Under the pieces are notes generated by a model. That model worked only from the letters and a program-made list of their open reading frames with translations. It made no database searches and had not been told where the DNA came from. Below, piece after piece: positions 25,299-34,601 of a DNA stretch of 57,965 nucleotides. The translations under genes were made by a program, and so were the position numbers. Source of the DNA: an uncultured Actinomycetes bacterium (GTDB lineage Bacteria > Actinomycetota > Thermoleophilia > RBG-16-64-13); contig CAKZRW010000035.1 in NCBI GenBank assembly GCA_937148845.1, forward strand, positions 1 to 57,965, given 5' to 3'. Numbering within the stretch: position 1 is the stretch's first letter; each line of letters opens with the position of its first letter.

Positions 25299-28280
25299 CT
25301 ATAGTCCGCAAGCCGCGGCCAGCAGCTCGACCGGATGTACTGTCGGCAGGCCCGTGGCTTGGCCGATCTGAAGTCGGCAGGTGCTGCATTCGCTTGCCAC
25401 TAGGTCGGGCGCTTCCTCCCGGATGCGTCGGAACAGGGGTTCACCTACCTTGAGGGAGAACTCGTAGCTCTCGGCCTTGAGGCCGAAAGTCCCCGCCATC
25501 CCGCAGCAGCCGGCAGCAAGGTCTATCACCTCCAGGCCAGGCACCTGGGCCAGCAGATCGCGACCTGGGCTACCGACCTCCTGGGCCTTGAGATGGCAGG
25601 GTTGGTGGTAGGCCACTCGGAGCGGCCGGGCCTGCGGTCCGGCCGCTGGCGAGCGCAGAGGGGGCGAGGACTCCGGGTGGACTTGCCGGTGGTTCCAGAG
25701 GAACTCTCCCAGGTCACGAGTGGCCTCCCCCACCCACGAGGACTCTCTGCTGGGCGCGTAGTCCGAGTAGTGGACCTTGAGCGCGAAGCTGGCCGTAGGT
25801 TCAGCGGTCACTAATACCGCGCCTCCTTTGACTGCGGGAAGGAAGGCTCTCACGTTCCGGCGGGCGAGCTCGGAAGCTGTCTCGACAAAGCCATAGAGCA
25901 TCTCCGGGATGCCTGCGGAGACCTGAGGTGGGATCACCACGTTAAGACCGTGGGCCCGTAGTAGCTGGACCACGCGGAGAGCCAAGCGGGGGTCGTTGTA
26001 GTTGGCGTAGAGGTCATAGAAGTAGGCCACGGCAGGCAGGGGGAGCGCGCCCCTGAGGGCTTCGCGACCGACAAGAAGGCTCACGGCCAGGCCTTCGTCA
26101 GGCTTCCGAGCCAGGCTGCGCACCCAGTCCGCGAAAGTACGACCTGCGAAAACCGGCAGCGACCGGCGATGGTCGACGCCGAGCAGCGTCTCTCCTAAAT
26201 GGCGCAGGGCCTGATTGCGAAGAGCCCGATTGGCGACCGGAGCCAGCTTCTGTACCAACCGGTAGGTCCTCTCCGGGTGGCCCAGCACCTTGTCTCTCAC
26301 AGTGGCCCGGTGGAAGGTGCGGTACCTGGTCTTGGCTTCGAGCATCAGCTTGGGAATGTTGACGTGGGAAGGGCATTCCACCGCGCACATGCCGCACACG
26401 AGGCAATAGTCAGTCACCGCTTTGAAGGCGGCTAGTCCAGGAGTGGTCGCAGGGTCGAGCGCACCCGTGATCACGGCCCGCAGGAGGTTGGCCTTCGCGC
26501 GAGGAGAGGCGTGTTCGCGCCGGGTTGCTTTGTAGGTGGGACACATGGTAGTAGCCACCACACTCTTGCACTGAGCACAGCCGTGGCACTTCTCCACCTC
26601 CTGCTCGTACCCACCGGGAGGAAAGTGTAGGAGCGGGCTTTGAGGCAGGGTGCGGTAGGTCACGCCGTAGCGGAGATGCTTGGTCAAGTCGTGGCTGGAC
26701 TCTTCGGTCGTCACCTTCTTGCCCGGGTTGAGAAGACCCTGGGGGTCGAACGCCTGCTTCACCAGCTGGAACAGGCTGTAAACGGCGGGTCCATAAAGGT
26801 CCTTGACGTAGGGAGTCCTGAGCAGACCGTCTCCATGTTCGCCTGACATGGTGCCGCGGACACTACGCACGTAGGTGAAGACCTCATCGAAAATGCTCTG
26901 CAGCAGACATAGGTCTGTCGGGTCCTTGGGATCGAGCAGGGGACGAGTATGGATGTTCCCGTCGCCGACATGGCCGTACATCACGGCTTCCACTCCGCTG
27001 CGCTCTAGTAGCCCCTGCAGGAAGTCCACGTACCCGGCTACTTCGGTGGGATGCACGGTGACGTCTTCCACGAAGGGAAGAGGGCGTCGCCGTCCCGGCA
27101 TGCGCAAGACCAAGGCCACCGCCGATTTGCGCACCGTCCACAGATGCGTGCGCTCGGCGGCGTTCTTGGCTCGCACCACGGCCAAGACGGGACCACCTTT
27201 GAGCCTGTGCTCCAGCTCGTCGAAGCGAGCGGAGACCTCCTCTTCGTCTCTTCCCTCGAACTCGACTAAGAGAGCAGTGTCAGTCCTGGGCGGCAGCATG
27301 GCATCCACCCAGGGGTCATGGCGACGTACCAGGGCCAGGAAGCGCGCATCCATGATCTCAGCGGCGCTGGGCCGCAACCCCAGGACGCTTGGTATCGCTT
27401 CTCCGCAAGCGAAGACCGAAGGGAAGTAGATCATGGCTAAGCCACGGCAAGCCGGCAAGGGAACCAGGTTGAGGGTGGCTTCGGTTACCAGGCCGAGCGT
27501 GCCCTCTGCTCCCACGAAAAACCTCTCGGGGTGAGCCACGGGACCGGCCGGACCGTCCTCCCAGACTGTCTCCAACCGGTAGCCCGAGCAGTTCTTGACC
27601 ACGCGCGGCGCAGTCTTGGCGATAGTCTTCCGGTGAGCGGCCAGTTGGGCGAGGAGGGAGGGGAAGGCCGTGCCCACCAGCGAGCCGTAGGACTCGGAGG
27701 CGGACGCGGCTCCGCCCACCGGGGTGCGGGCGGCGTGCAATACACTCCCGTCGGCCAGGACGACCTCGAGCGCCAGGACATGGTCGATCGTTCCCCCGTA
27801 GGCAACCGTGCGGGCGCCCGAAGAATTGGTTCCGATCATGCCGCCCAAAGTACAGTAGTTCTCGCTCGAAGGGTCGGGCGCGAAGAATGTCCCGTGGCGG
27901 CGAAGTTCCTGGTTCAAAGCGGCCATCACCACCCCAGGTTGCACCCGGGCCCAGGAGCCGTCGGCCCCGACCTCTAGGATGCGGTTCATGTAGCGGCTGA
28001 AGTCGACCTGGAGGCCAGGGCCGACGGCTCCGCCAGCCAGCCCCGATCCCGCGCCCCGCGGTACCAGGGACAGGCTCTGGGAGGCGCAGTACTCCACGAG
28101 ACGTACTACGTCATCAGTATCCCGCGGGGAGACCACGCCCAGAGGCAGTATCTGGTTGAGTCCGGCATCCGTGGCGTAGAGATACCGAGTGATGTCGTCG
28201 CATTCCACGTCTCCGCGCAGTCGTCTGCGCAGGTCACGGGCAACCGCTTCTGGGTTCGGGCTGTCGGGGTCGCGCTTCAC
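25299..28280 (-). CDS. GlcD-type FAD oxidoreductase fused to an Fe-S/CCG (GlpC-like) subunit
   Basis: A 993-residue fusion. The first ~540 residues are an FAD-linked oxidase of the VAO/GlcD type: PRGAGSGLAGGAV, the GGMIGTNSSGARTVAYG flavin loop, VGAEGTLG and YGHVGDGNIH. Next come two [4Fe-4S] motifs (CHGCAQCKSV...MCP and CLVCGMCAVECP). The C-terminal third is CCG-domain sequence (YHQPCHLKAQ, AAGCCGMAGTFG, ECSTCRLQIG). Such fusions oxidise D-2-hydroxy acids such as D-lactate, glycolate or D-2-hydroxyglutarate and pass electrons onward; the substrate is unknown here. It begins with GTG overlapping the stop of the upstream hydrolase by one base (TAGTG). Confidence 0.88.
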   Translation of the reverse strand: MKRDPDSPNPEAVARDLRRRLRGDVECDDITRYLYATDAGLNQILPLGVVSPRDTDDVVRLVEYCASQSLSLVPRGAGSGLAGGAVGPGLQVDFSRYMNRILEVGADGSWARVQPGVVMAALNQELRRHGTFFAPDPSSENYCTLGGMIGTNSSGARTVAYGGTIDHVLALEVVLADGSVLHAARTPVGGAASASESYGSLVGTAFPSLLAQLAAHRKTIAKTAPRVVKNCSGYRLETVWEDGPAGPVAHPERFFVGAEGTLGLVTEATLNLVPLPACRGLAMIYFPSVFACGEAIPSVLGLRPSAAEIMDARFLALVRRHDPWVDAMLPPRTDTALLVEFEGRDEEEVSARFDELEHRLKGGPVLAVVRAKNAAERTHLWTVRKSAVALVLRMPGRRRPLPFVEDVTVHPTEVAGYVDFLQGLLERSGVEAVMYGHVGDGNIHTRPLLDPKDPTDLCLLQSIFDEVFTYVRSVRGTMSGEHGDGLLRTPYVKDLYGPAVYSLFQLVKQAFDPQGLLNPGKKVTTEESSHDLTKHLRYGVTYRTLPQSPLLHFPPGGYEQEVEKCHGCAQCKSVVATTMCPTYKATRREHASPRAKANLLRAVITGALDPATTPGLAAFKAVTDYCLVCGMCAVECPSHVNIPKLMLEAKTRYRTFHRATVRDKVLGHPERTYRLVQKLAPVANRALRNQALRHLGETLLGVDHRRSLPVFAGRTFADWVRSLARKPDEGLAVSLLVGREALRGALPLPAVAYFYDLYANYNDPRLALRVVQLLRAHGLNVVIPPQVSAGIPEMLYGFVETASELARRNVRAFLPAVKGGAVLVTAEPTASFALKVHYSDYAPSRESSWVGEATRDLGEFLWNHRQVHPESSPPLRSPAAGPQARPLRVAYHQPCHLKAQEVGSPGRDLLAQVPGLEVIDLAAGCCGMAGTFGLKAESYEFSLKVGEPLFRRIREEAPDLVASECSTCRLQIGQATGLPTVHPVELLAAACGL

Positions 28281-30043
28281 TAAAGAGGGATCACTGGCAG
28301 CAGTAGATGGGAGGGGTAGCGGGCATTGTGGTAGATCTTGTGTGTCACCGTCTTGCTGCTGCAGACATGGTTCCCGATGAACTCCACATTGCTAAGGCCA
28401 GCCGTACCCGTAGGCACGTCCAGGCTCATGACGTCGAGACAGATGCGGTGCCCCCGCAGGAACATGTTAGCGGTGGAGAGGATTTCTATCTGGTACTCAT
28501 TGATCTCTCCCGGTACGACCGGCTGCTGGGCTTCGCGGGTGAGGTTGTGGAACGGCGCCCACGGCTTGCTCCGCACGGGGTCAAGGGCGCGATGCGAAGC
28601 TTTGAGCCACCCTCGAGTAAGGCCCCGCTCCGGCAGGTCCGCGGGCACGAACCGCTCTCCCTCGCGCTGGGTGCGCACGGACACGTCTGGCCCCACGTCG
28701 GACAGAGCGACGATCCAGTTGGTGTCATCCTGATCCAAAGCCGCATACAGGGTGAGGGCGCAAGGCCCCACTATCAGCAGGTCATCCGGTAGAGGGTCGG
28801 TCATGTAGCGCAGACGCTCCACTTTCATGGTCTTGCTGAGAGGCATTTGCGTAAAGACATCGGGGTCAGGGTTGTAGCTCTGCGTCTGCTCTGACGGGAG
28901 GGATTCTTCAGTGGTCAGGCGCTCCCAACTATCGAGGTAGAACTTGGTCCACTGAGTGCCCGGGACCGGCCAGTCCTCGTAGGTGCGCCATTTGTTCTCC
29001 CCCATGACCCATATCTTCACCGGCGGGTCGTCCTCGACCCCGTTGTCGATCCCTTTGAGCCAGTGATCGCACCAGCGCAGGATGTCGTCGTGCATCTGGT
29101 GGAAGGGCCTTTCCATGTGGGCAGGGCCGTTGAAAACCAGCCGCTTCTTGGGAGAGTTCTTGGCGTTCATGAACCAGTGTTGAGCCCCCTGCCAGTGCAT
29201 CTTGTAGGTGTAGGCGTAAGCGCCGGAACCGCAGACGAAGGGGATGCGGACTTTAGCGAGGTTCTCCTCGCTCTTGGCCAAGAGCTCGGGATGATCGTAG
29301 GGATCGACAAGAGTCTCGAACACCATCCGATTGCGTTGGCCTTTCTGCGTGAGGATGTTCCAGAGATGCGCGTACGTGCGGTAGTCGGGGTTGTTCATGG
29401 CCCATTCCCACTTCTCCTCCTGCTCGGGAGGCAGTGGACCGGGGCGACCACAAGGCTCGTGGACGCAAGAGAAAAGGCTTAGGAGATAGGGCATCATGTG
29501 GATGACTCCGCCTGGGTGGAACTCACGGATGCTCCACATGCCGCTGTACGCGCCCATGGAATCATAAGGGTAGATGGCTTTGAGAGCGGGATGGCCCTGT
29601 ACGGCGGCGCGGAACTGCTCGCCGCCGAAGGCGGAGATGCCGATCATCCCGACATTGCCATCACACCAGGGCTGCTTGGTGATCCAATCGATCATGTCGT
29701 AATGATCGGTCTCGTTCTCGGGGTCGTAGTCTCCTTCGGACTTACCGACTCCCCGCAACTCAGCGATCACGTGGGCGTAACCGTTGGCCACCAATCGTTT
29801 GGTGTCTCCCCCCTCTACCACACCGTACCAAAGCGAAGCGTAGGCGGGTTGCGGGGGCAAGGCCTCGGCTATCTCAGGCCGCTGCAGATCCTTGTTGTGC
29901 ACGGCGAAGGTGTAGAGCACCGGGTATCGCCCAGGTGCTTTGGGACGATATACATCCACAGCCAGATGGACGCCGTCCCGCATGGCCACCATGACGTCGC
30001 GTTCTTGAATCATGTTCTCGTATACGGGCTCGTTCAGGGCCAT
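28280..30043 (-). CDS. CocE/NonD-family serine hydrolase (S15-like)
   Basis: A 587-residue alpha/beta hydrolase of the X-Pro dipeptidyl-peptidase/cocaine-esterase family. The N-terminus has MVAMRDGVHLAVDVYRP, the oxyanion-side segment YAHVIAELRGVGKSEG, and the nucleophile elbow GISAFGG (catalytic Ser). The catalytic domain is followed by a C-terminal jelly-roll domain (GALTLYAALDQDDTNWIVAL-like). The active-site His is likely in FNGPAHMERPFHQM. GGAGGGAGG precedes the ATG. No signal peptide is visible. It is translationally coupled to the large hydroxyacid oxidoreductase, so it may release a hydroxy acid from an ester or amide for that enzyme; this link is inference. Confidence 0.85.
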   Translation of the reverse strand: MALNEPVYENMIQERDVMVAMRDGVHLAVDVYRPKAPGRYPVLYTFAVHNKDLQRPEIAEALPPQPAYASLWYGVVEGGDTKRLVANGYAHVIAELRGVGKSEGDYDPENETDHYDMIDWITKQPWCDGNVGMIGISAFGGEQFRAAVQGHPALKAIYPYDSMGAYSGMWSIREFHPGGVIHMMPYLLSLFSCVHEPCGRPGPLPPEQEEKWEWAMNNPDYRTYAHLWNILTQKGQRNRMVFETLVDPYDHPELLAKSEENLAKVRIPFVCGSGAYAYTYKMHWQGAQHWFMNAKNSPKKRLVFNGPAHMERPFHQMHDDILRWCDHWLKGIDNGVEDDPPVKIWVMGENKWRTYEDWPVPGTQWTKFYLDSWERLTTEESLPSEQTQSYNPDPDVFTQMPLSKTMKVERLRYMTDPLPDDLLIVGPCALTLYAALDQDDTNWIVALSDVGPDVSVRTQREGERFVPADLPERGLTRGWLKASHRALDPVRSKPWAPFHNLTREAQQPVVPGEINEYQIEILSTANMFLRGHRICLDVMSLDVPTGTAGLSNVEFIGNHVCSSKTVTHKIYHNARYPSHLLLPVIPL

Positions 30044-30250
30044 CTTGCGCCTCCCTCCGTTGCTCCGGCGCGCCTGCTCGGCCAGGCTGTTGCCGATCCG
30101 AACGCCCTCACGATAGCGCAGTTGCGCGCTTCATGAGAGAATGCACCAAGTCCCCGGTCCGGGGGCCTCGGGTTCCGTTGTCCGCTCGATACGAGGGATC
30201 ACGCAGTATGAAACGCGGTGCGTCCGCCTGTCTTGTGAAGGGGGTGAGCC

Positions 30251-31183
30251 ATGCTTGCCATTCTCAAGACCACCGAAGAGGGTCTCGAGCGATTGGAGGA
30301 GTTCGAACCGGGCTCCTGGATCGACTTGGTCAGTCCGACCGAGGAAGAACTGCGAAGAGTGAGCGAGGCATTGGCCATCCCCCTCGATCTGCTCAAGGGT
30401 CCCTTGGACGAGGAGGAGAAATCGCGGGTGGAGACCGAGGATGGGCTGACCTATGTGGTGGTGGACATCCCGGTCCTCGTGGTGGAGGACGAGGAACGGA
30501 GTTATGCCACGATCCCCTTGGGCATGATCATCCATCCCGATTACTTCGTCACGGTCTGTCTGCGGGTCAACCCCATCCTAGGCGAGTTCGAACGCGGTAA
30601 TGTGCGGGGCTTCTACACCTTCAAGAAGACGCGGTTTCTCTTCCAGGTGCTGAAGCTGGTATCAGCGTTCTACCTTCGGTATCTCTACCGTATCGACCGG
30701 GAGACGGACAAGCTGGAAAAGGAGTTGCGGGCGTCCATCAGGAACGCTGAGATCTTCGATCTCCTCAACATCCAGAAAGCCTTGGTGTACTTCACCACCT
30801 CCCTGCGCTCTAACGAAGCAGTCTTGCAGAAGCTGCTCCGCGGCAAACTGGTGAAGATGTATGCCGAGGACGAGGATCTCTTGGAGGACGTCATAGTCGA
30901 AAACAAACAGGCCTCCGAGATGGCCAAGATCTACACCGATATCCTCACCGGGACGATGGACGCCTTCACCTCGGTCATCTCGAACAACCTGAACCAGGTG
31001 ATGAAGCTGCTCACGTCGCTGACCATCATCCTCTCCATCCCGGTCATCGTGGCGTCTTTCTATGGGATGAACGTTGCTCTTCCCTTCCAGGGCTATGTCC
31101 ATGCCTTCAGCCTGGTCATGGTGATCTCGTTCGTCATCTCGATCGCCTTCGCGCTGGTGTTCTGGAGGAAGCGCTACTTCTGA
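30251..31183 (+). CDS. corA: CorA-family magnesium/cobalt transporter
   Basis: A divalent metal channel of 310 residues. The cytoplasmic N-terminal domain and long helices (LEKELRASIRNAEIFDLLNIQKALVYF region) lead to two C-terminal transmembrane helices. The selectivity signature GMN is at 272-274 in FYGMNV. The C-terminus ends in the basic WRKRYF. The ATG at 30251 follows AAGGGGGTGA. It overlaps the convergent M28-like gene by 10 bp. The 207-bp gap to the divergent hydrolase shows no recognisable magnesium riboswitch. Confidence 0.92.
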   Translation: MLAILKTTEEGLERLEEFEPGSWIDLVSPTEEELRRVSEALAIPLDLLKGPLDEEEKSRVETEDGLTYVVVDIPVLVVEDEERSYATIPLGMIIHPDYFVTVCLRVNPILGEFERGNVRGFYTFKKTRFLFQVLKLVSAFYLRYLYRIDRETDKLEKELRASIRNAEIFDLLNIQKALVYFTTSLRSNEAVLQKLLRGKLVKMYAEDEDLLEDVIVENKQASEMAKIYTDILTGTMDAFTSVISNNLNQVMKLLTSLTIILSIPVIVASFYGMNVALPFQGYVHAFSLVMVISFVISIAFALVFWRKRYF

Positions 31184-33024
31184 TCGGGTCGCCAAGGGAA
31201 CAGGGGTGGTCTGGCGTCTGTGCGTCGTTTGCGCCGCCGTGACCTGGGGGGCGGAAGCTCGAGCAGGCTGAGCTCATCGGTGGTCTCCAAGGTCTCGACG
31301 GGTATGACGCGCATGCGCTTGACTCCGAGCAGGATCAGGAAGGCGGCCAGCAGAAAGGCGAAGCCCAGCGGCCCCTGCCATCCATAGGCACCGGAGACCA
31401 CCTGCACGAGAAGGAACCACCAAGCACGCCACCAGCTTATATCCGCACTGCTTGCCAGGTACGCGTAGAAGAGAAACGGCGTGATCCCGCCTAAGAGAAG
31501 GACGGGGGCGTTGGAGGTGAAGCGATGGCGCCAGACTGCCGAGGAATATACCGGCTCCGCAAAACAAGTGGCTAGTGGCCATAGCCAGGCGACGCTCACG
31601 TAGGGAAGGAGCAAGAAAGGCGACTGGGCAAGTAGGAGTGCAAGACCTACGAGAAGACTCAAGAAGCCAGCACACAGTCTGGTCATCTCATTGACGGCTC
31701 TTGGTTCGCGAGGACGGAAATAGCCGAGAAAACGACGGGAAACCAAGAACAGGGCTCCCCCCAAGAGCAGGAGCAATAGGGCCGGTCCCACCCTGGGGTC
31801 GGTCGGGGGCCCGGGGAGGGTGGGGACCTGGAGTGTGTAGCGGGGTATCAGCCCCGCATAGGAAAGTAGCACGGCGAGCACGAGGACCAGTCCGAAAGGA
31901 ACCGCGAAAGAAAGCAGGTTCTGCAAGTGCCGCAAAGCTCCGTGAGTCCTCATGCGGGCGTAGAATGCCCAGACAAGAAGTACGAGAAAGCTCGGGAACA
32001 ACATCAGAGTGGCCACGAAAGTGATGGCGCGGCCGGTCACGTAACGTCCGGACTGCAGGAGGAGAGCGGTGCCAGGATCGGGTGGTGTCTCCGCGCCTGT
32101 GTCCAAGGAGAGCAGAAGGCGCTCGAGAGCCGTACCCTGGTTGTCGAGCCCTATTCCCGACGGGCTCCCTGAGCCTGGGTCCGAGAGATGGAGCGAAGGT
32201 ATCCCTCTGTTAAGACCAGCGACCTGCTCGCCACTCGAGAGCGACAAGGCGTGCTCGGCCGCTTGGGTGAAGAGCCCGGGCATGCGCAGGCCAAGCCCCG
32301 ACTTGGCGAGGACCGATCTGGTCAACTGCACGTACCAACCGGGCGTCGAGCTCCGGGGCGAAGTGACGCCGGCTTCCAGCGCTTGCGTTCTTTCTCGGCC
32401 CAGTTCGGCGAAGGAGAGAACAACGCTGATGTTGTTCGCCAGGCTGCTGGTATCGAGGAAGCGGGCAAGCCCTGCCCCTCCCGCGCCGCCGTCCTCGGTG
32501 GACAAGAAAACCAGGGTCTTCTGGTGCGGGCGGGCGGCAAAGATCTGGGCCAGCTCTATCAAGGTCGCCGTGCCGCTGGAGTAGCGCAGCGGGTCGACCT
32601 TGACCACCGCAGGGGTGTCCCTGGGCGCGGTGACGAGGATGGTGTCCTTGGTCACTCCTTGGAGGACCACAGCCACGTTATGGAGAGACACCTCCCGGTC
32701 CCCGAGAGTCGCGGTGAACTCTTCGACCTCGATGGTTCCGAAAGCCGACAGTTTCTCCGTTATCCACCTGACTGCGTCAGCAGCCCCCTGCGAACCGAGG
32801 CTTCGCTCTGGATGTTGGCGCCACATCTCGTCGGCCAGGCGGAGAGCTCGGTTCCCCTCGAAGAAAGCAGGACCGGTGGCGATCTCCAGACTCACCCCCG
32901 GCGAAGAGACCGAGACGAAGGCGACCACCAAGGCTAGGACGGTCAGTGCCAGGCAGGCTGCATAGATCACCTTCCGCAACTGTCTGACCCGGTCAACCAG
33001 GTGCCGGCGGATCGTCAACGGCAT
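31174..33024 (-). CDS. Membrane protein with degenerate M28-type peptidase domain
   Basis: A 616-residue protein with an N-terminal signal-anchor helix (about 18-40), an extracytoplasmic domain up to ~335 and about nine membrane helices after it. The soluble domain has the M28 plan (ILVTAPRDTP, SSGTATLIELAQIFA, LVFLSTEDGGAGGAG). The first zinc ligand, normally His in AHYD or AHRD, is Pro, and the DDNxSG segment is changed to DPLRYSSG. It may therefore be a non-catalytic binding domain. GGGGAG precedes the ATG. The C-terminus is arginine-rich. Similar multi-pass M28 proteins exist, but a function cannot be assigned. Confidence 0.65.
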   Translation of the reverse strand: MPLTIRRHLVDRVRQLRKVIYAACLALTVLALVVAFVSVSSPGVSLEIATGPAFFEGNRALRLADEMWRQHPERSLGSQGAADAVRWITEKLSAFGTIEVEEFTATLGDREVSLHNVAVVLQGVTKDTILVTAPRDTPAVVKVDPLRYSSGTATLIELAQIFAARPHQKTLVFLSTEDGGAGGAGLARFLDTSSLANNISVVLSFAELGRERTQALEAGVTSPRSSTPGWYVQLTRSVLAKSGLGLRMPGLFTQAAEHALSLSSGEQVAGLNRGIPSLHLSDPGSGSPSGIGLDNQGTALERLLLSLDTGAETPPDPGTALLLQSGRYVTGRAITFVATLMLFPSFLVLLVWAFYARMRTHGALRHLQNLLSFAVPFGLVLVLAVLLSYAGLIPRYTLQVPTLPGPPTDPRVGPALLLLLLGGALFLVSRRFLGYFRPREPRAVNEMTRLCAGFLSLLVGLALLLAQSPFLLLPYVSVAWLWPLATCFAEPVYSSAVWRHRFTSNAPVLLLGGITPFLFYAYLASSADISWWRAWWFLLVQVVSGAYGWQGPLGFAFLLAAFLILLGVKRMRVIPVETLETTDELSLLELPPPRSRRRKRRTDARPPLFPWRPDQK

Positions 33025-33075
33025 GTCAAGCTCCCCTGTGGCATGGGCGCCACATTATAACCGTCTGCTACTCGG

Positions 33076-33111
33076 TGCCATCCTGCCCCGTTCTGCCATC
33101 CTGCCCCGTTC
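33076..33111. repeat. Two exact 18-bp tandem repeats upstream of moeA
   Basis: TGCCATCCTGCCCCGTTC occurs twice (33076-33093, 33094-33111), followed by a partial third copy TGCCATCGCGTCCC. It lies in the short divergent gap between the M28-like gene and moeA. Function is unknown. Confidence 0.85.
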
Positions 33112-33171
33112 TGCCATCGCGTCCCATGCTATCCTTCCTGCCGTTTCGTCGGAGGAATAGTATCTGTTTCT

Positions 33172-34407
33172 ATGCTGGACAAGCTAATCACCATTGACGA
33201 GGCCCGCGCGAGAGTGCTGGCCGAGGCCAAGCCGCTGCCGGCGGAGAAGCTGAGTTTGACCGAGGTGCTGGGCCGGGCGTTGGCCGAGACGATAGTCGCG
33301 CCACACGCCGTGCCCCCCTTCGACAACTCGGGGATGGACGGCTATGCGGTCCGCACGATCGACCTGTTGGGGGCGAGCGGAGAGCACCCGGTACGTCTGC
33401 GGGTGGTCGAGACCATCCCTGCTGGGCACATGCCTGCGCGCGAGGTGCGAGCCGGCGAAGCGGCACGGATAATGACGGGAGCTCCAATCCCGGCCGGAGC
33501 AGATGCCGTGGTCCAGGTGGAACACACCGAAGAGACCGACGGAGAGGTGTTGGTTTTCGAGAGTGTGAGACCGGGGAAGAACGTCCGTCGGGCCGGCGAC
33601 GATGTCCGTGCGGGCGAGCGAGTGCTCGCTGCCGGCACGGTGCTGGGACCGGCGGAGATCGGGGTCCTGGCCAGTCTAGGTTTCCCCCAGGTGAGGGTGC
33701 ACAAGAGACCTCGGGTAGCCGTCATCTCTACCGGGAGTGAGCTCGTCGAGGTCGACCAACCTCTCCGGCCGGGCCAGATCAGGAACTCAAACAGCTACAC
33801 GCTTCGCGCGCTCTGCCAGCAACTGGGGATCGAAGCCACTGTCTTCGGGATCGTGCCCGACGACTATGAGGCCACGCGGACGGCTATTGCGGCGGGATTG
33901 GAGTACGACGTGCTCCTCACCTCTGGTGGAGTCTCGGTGGGCAGGTACGATTTCGTGAAGGAAGTGGAGGAAGCGCTGGGCGTAGAGCGCCGGTTGTGGG
34001 GCGTGGCCATGAAGCCGGGGAAACCGCTGGCGTTCGGGGTGCGCGGAGACACGCTAGTGTTCGGGCTGCCAGGTAATCCTGTCTCGGCCATGGTTTCCTT
34101 TGAGCTGTTCGTCAAGCCGGCGCTACTTAGACTGATGGGTTACCCCAAAGTCACTCCCCCTCTTTATCACGCGATCATCGAGGAAGACATCAAGAGCAGT
34201 GACGACCGGGTCCATGTAGTGCGGGTGCGGGCCTGGCGCGAGGACGAGAGCTGGCATGTGACCTCTACGGGAGACCAGGGGTCGGGTATATTGCGCTCGA
34301 TGGTGGGCGCAAACGGGTTGGCCTTCATTCCGGGTGGGCCCCGGGGAGTGCGGGCGGGGGAGCAGGTGGAGTTCCTCCTGCTAAGGGAGGACTTGCAGGA
34401 GCCCTAG
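33172..34407 (+). CDS. moeA: Molybdopterin molybdenumtransferase MoeA
   Basis: MoeA inserts molybdenum into adenylated molybdopterin to make the molybdenum cofactor. The 411 residues show the family motifs in order: PPFDNSGMDGYAVR, IMTGAPIPAGADAVVQVE, the GxSTGxEL-like ISTGSELV of the MoCF-binding fold, TSGGVSVGRYDF, KPGKPLAFG and LPGNPVSAMVSFE. The C-terminal domain IV is complete. The nearest purine-rich site (GGAGGAA) is 15 nt from the ATG, which is too far. TAGTAT lies 8 nt upstream, so the mRNA may be leaderless. No other molybdopterin genes are in the window. Confidence 0.94.
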   Translation: MLDKLITIDEARARVLAEAKPLPAEKLSLTEVLGRALAETIVAPHAVPPFDNSGMDGYAVRTIDLLGASGEHPVRLRVVETIPAGHMPAREVRAGEAARIMTGAPIPAGADAVVQVEHTEETDGEVLVFESVRPGKNVRRAGDDVRAGERVLAAGTVLGPAEIGVLASLGFPQVRVHKRPRVAVISTGSELVEVDQPLRPGQIRNSNSYTLRALCQQLGIEATVFGIVPDDYEATRTAIAAGLEYDVLLTSGGVSVGRYDFVKEVEEALGVERRLWGVAMKPGKPLAFGVRGDTLVFGLPGNPVSAMVSFELFVKPALLRLMGYPKVTPPLYHAIIEEDIKSSDDRVHVVRVRAWREDESWHVTSTGDQGSGILRSMVGANGLAFIPGGPRGVRAGEQVEFLLLREDLQEP

Positions 34408-34465
34408 GAGCGATTGCTGTTTGTGTTGGGGAGGCGTACAATACCACCTATGAGGGCTTCCACCG

Positions 34466-34558
34466 AACATCGGCAAGACGGGAGAGGGAGACGCTCGCCC
34501 GCGCCGATGTGTGAAGTGACCCGAGTCAGCCTAGCGGCCAGTGCTGCTGGGCTTTTTT
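34466..34558 (+). ncRNA. Candidate structured RNA / leader before the 61-residue HTH-like gene
   Basis: Three hairpins stand in a row in the gap after moeA. The first has an 8-bp outer stem (ACATCGGC 34467-34474 with GCCGATGT 34503-34510) enclosing a second stem (34479-34486 with 34494-34501, one mismatch). A small hairpin TGAC-CCGA-GTCA follows at 34517-34528. The third (34533-34553) is followed by six T. This looks like a terminated small RNA or an attenuating leader for the gene at 34602. It matches no riboswitch class I recognise. Confidence 0.45.
34533..34558 (+). terminator. Candidate rho-independent terminator
   Basis: CCAG (34538-34541) pairs with CTGG (34547-34550), extended after a 2-nt bulge by AGC (34533-34535) with GCT (34551-34553), then a run of six T (34553-34558). 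The stem is short, so it may be weak or regulated. It could end moeA transcription or a small RNA. Confidence 0.5.
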
Positions 34559-34601
34559 GTTGGCCTAGAGAGTAGTACTCGGAGACGGGAAAGGAGATCT
34601 G

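Noticed and set aside
30044-30250. Magnesium riboswitch before corA
   Set aside because: The gap is only 207 bp, shared by two divergent genes, and shows no M-box-like series of stems.
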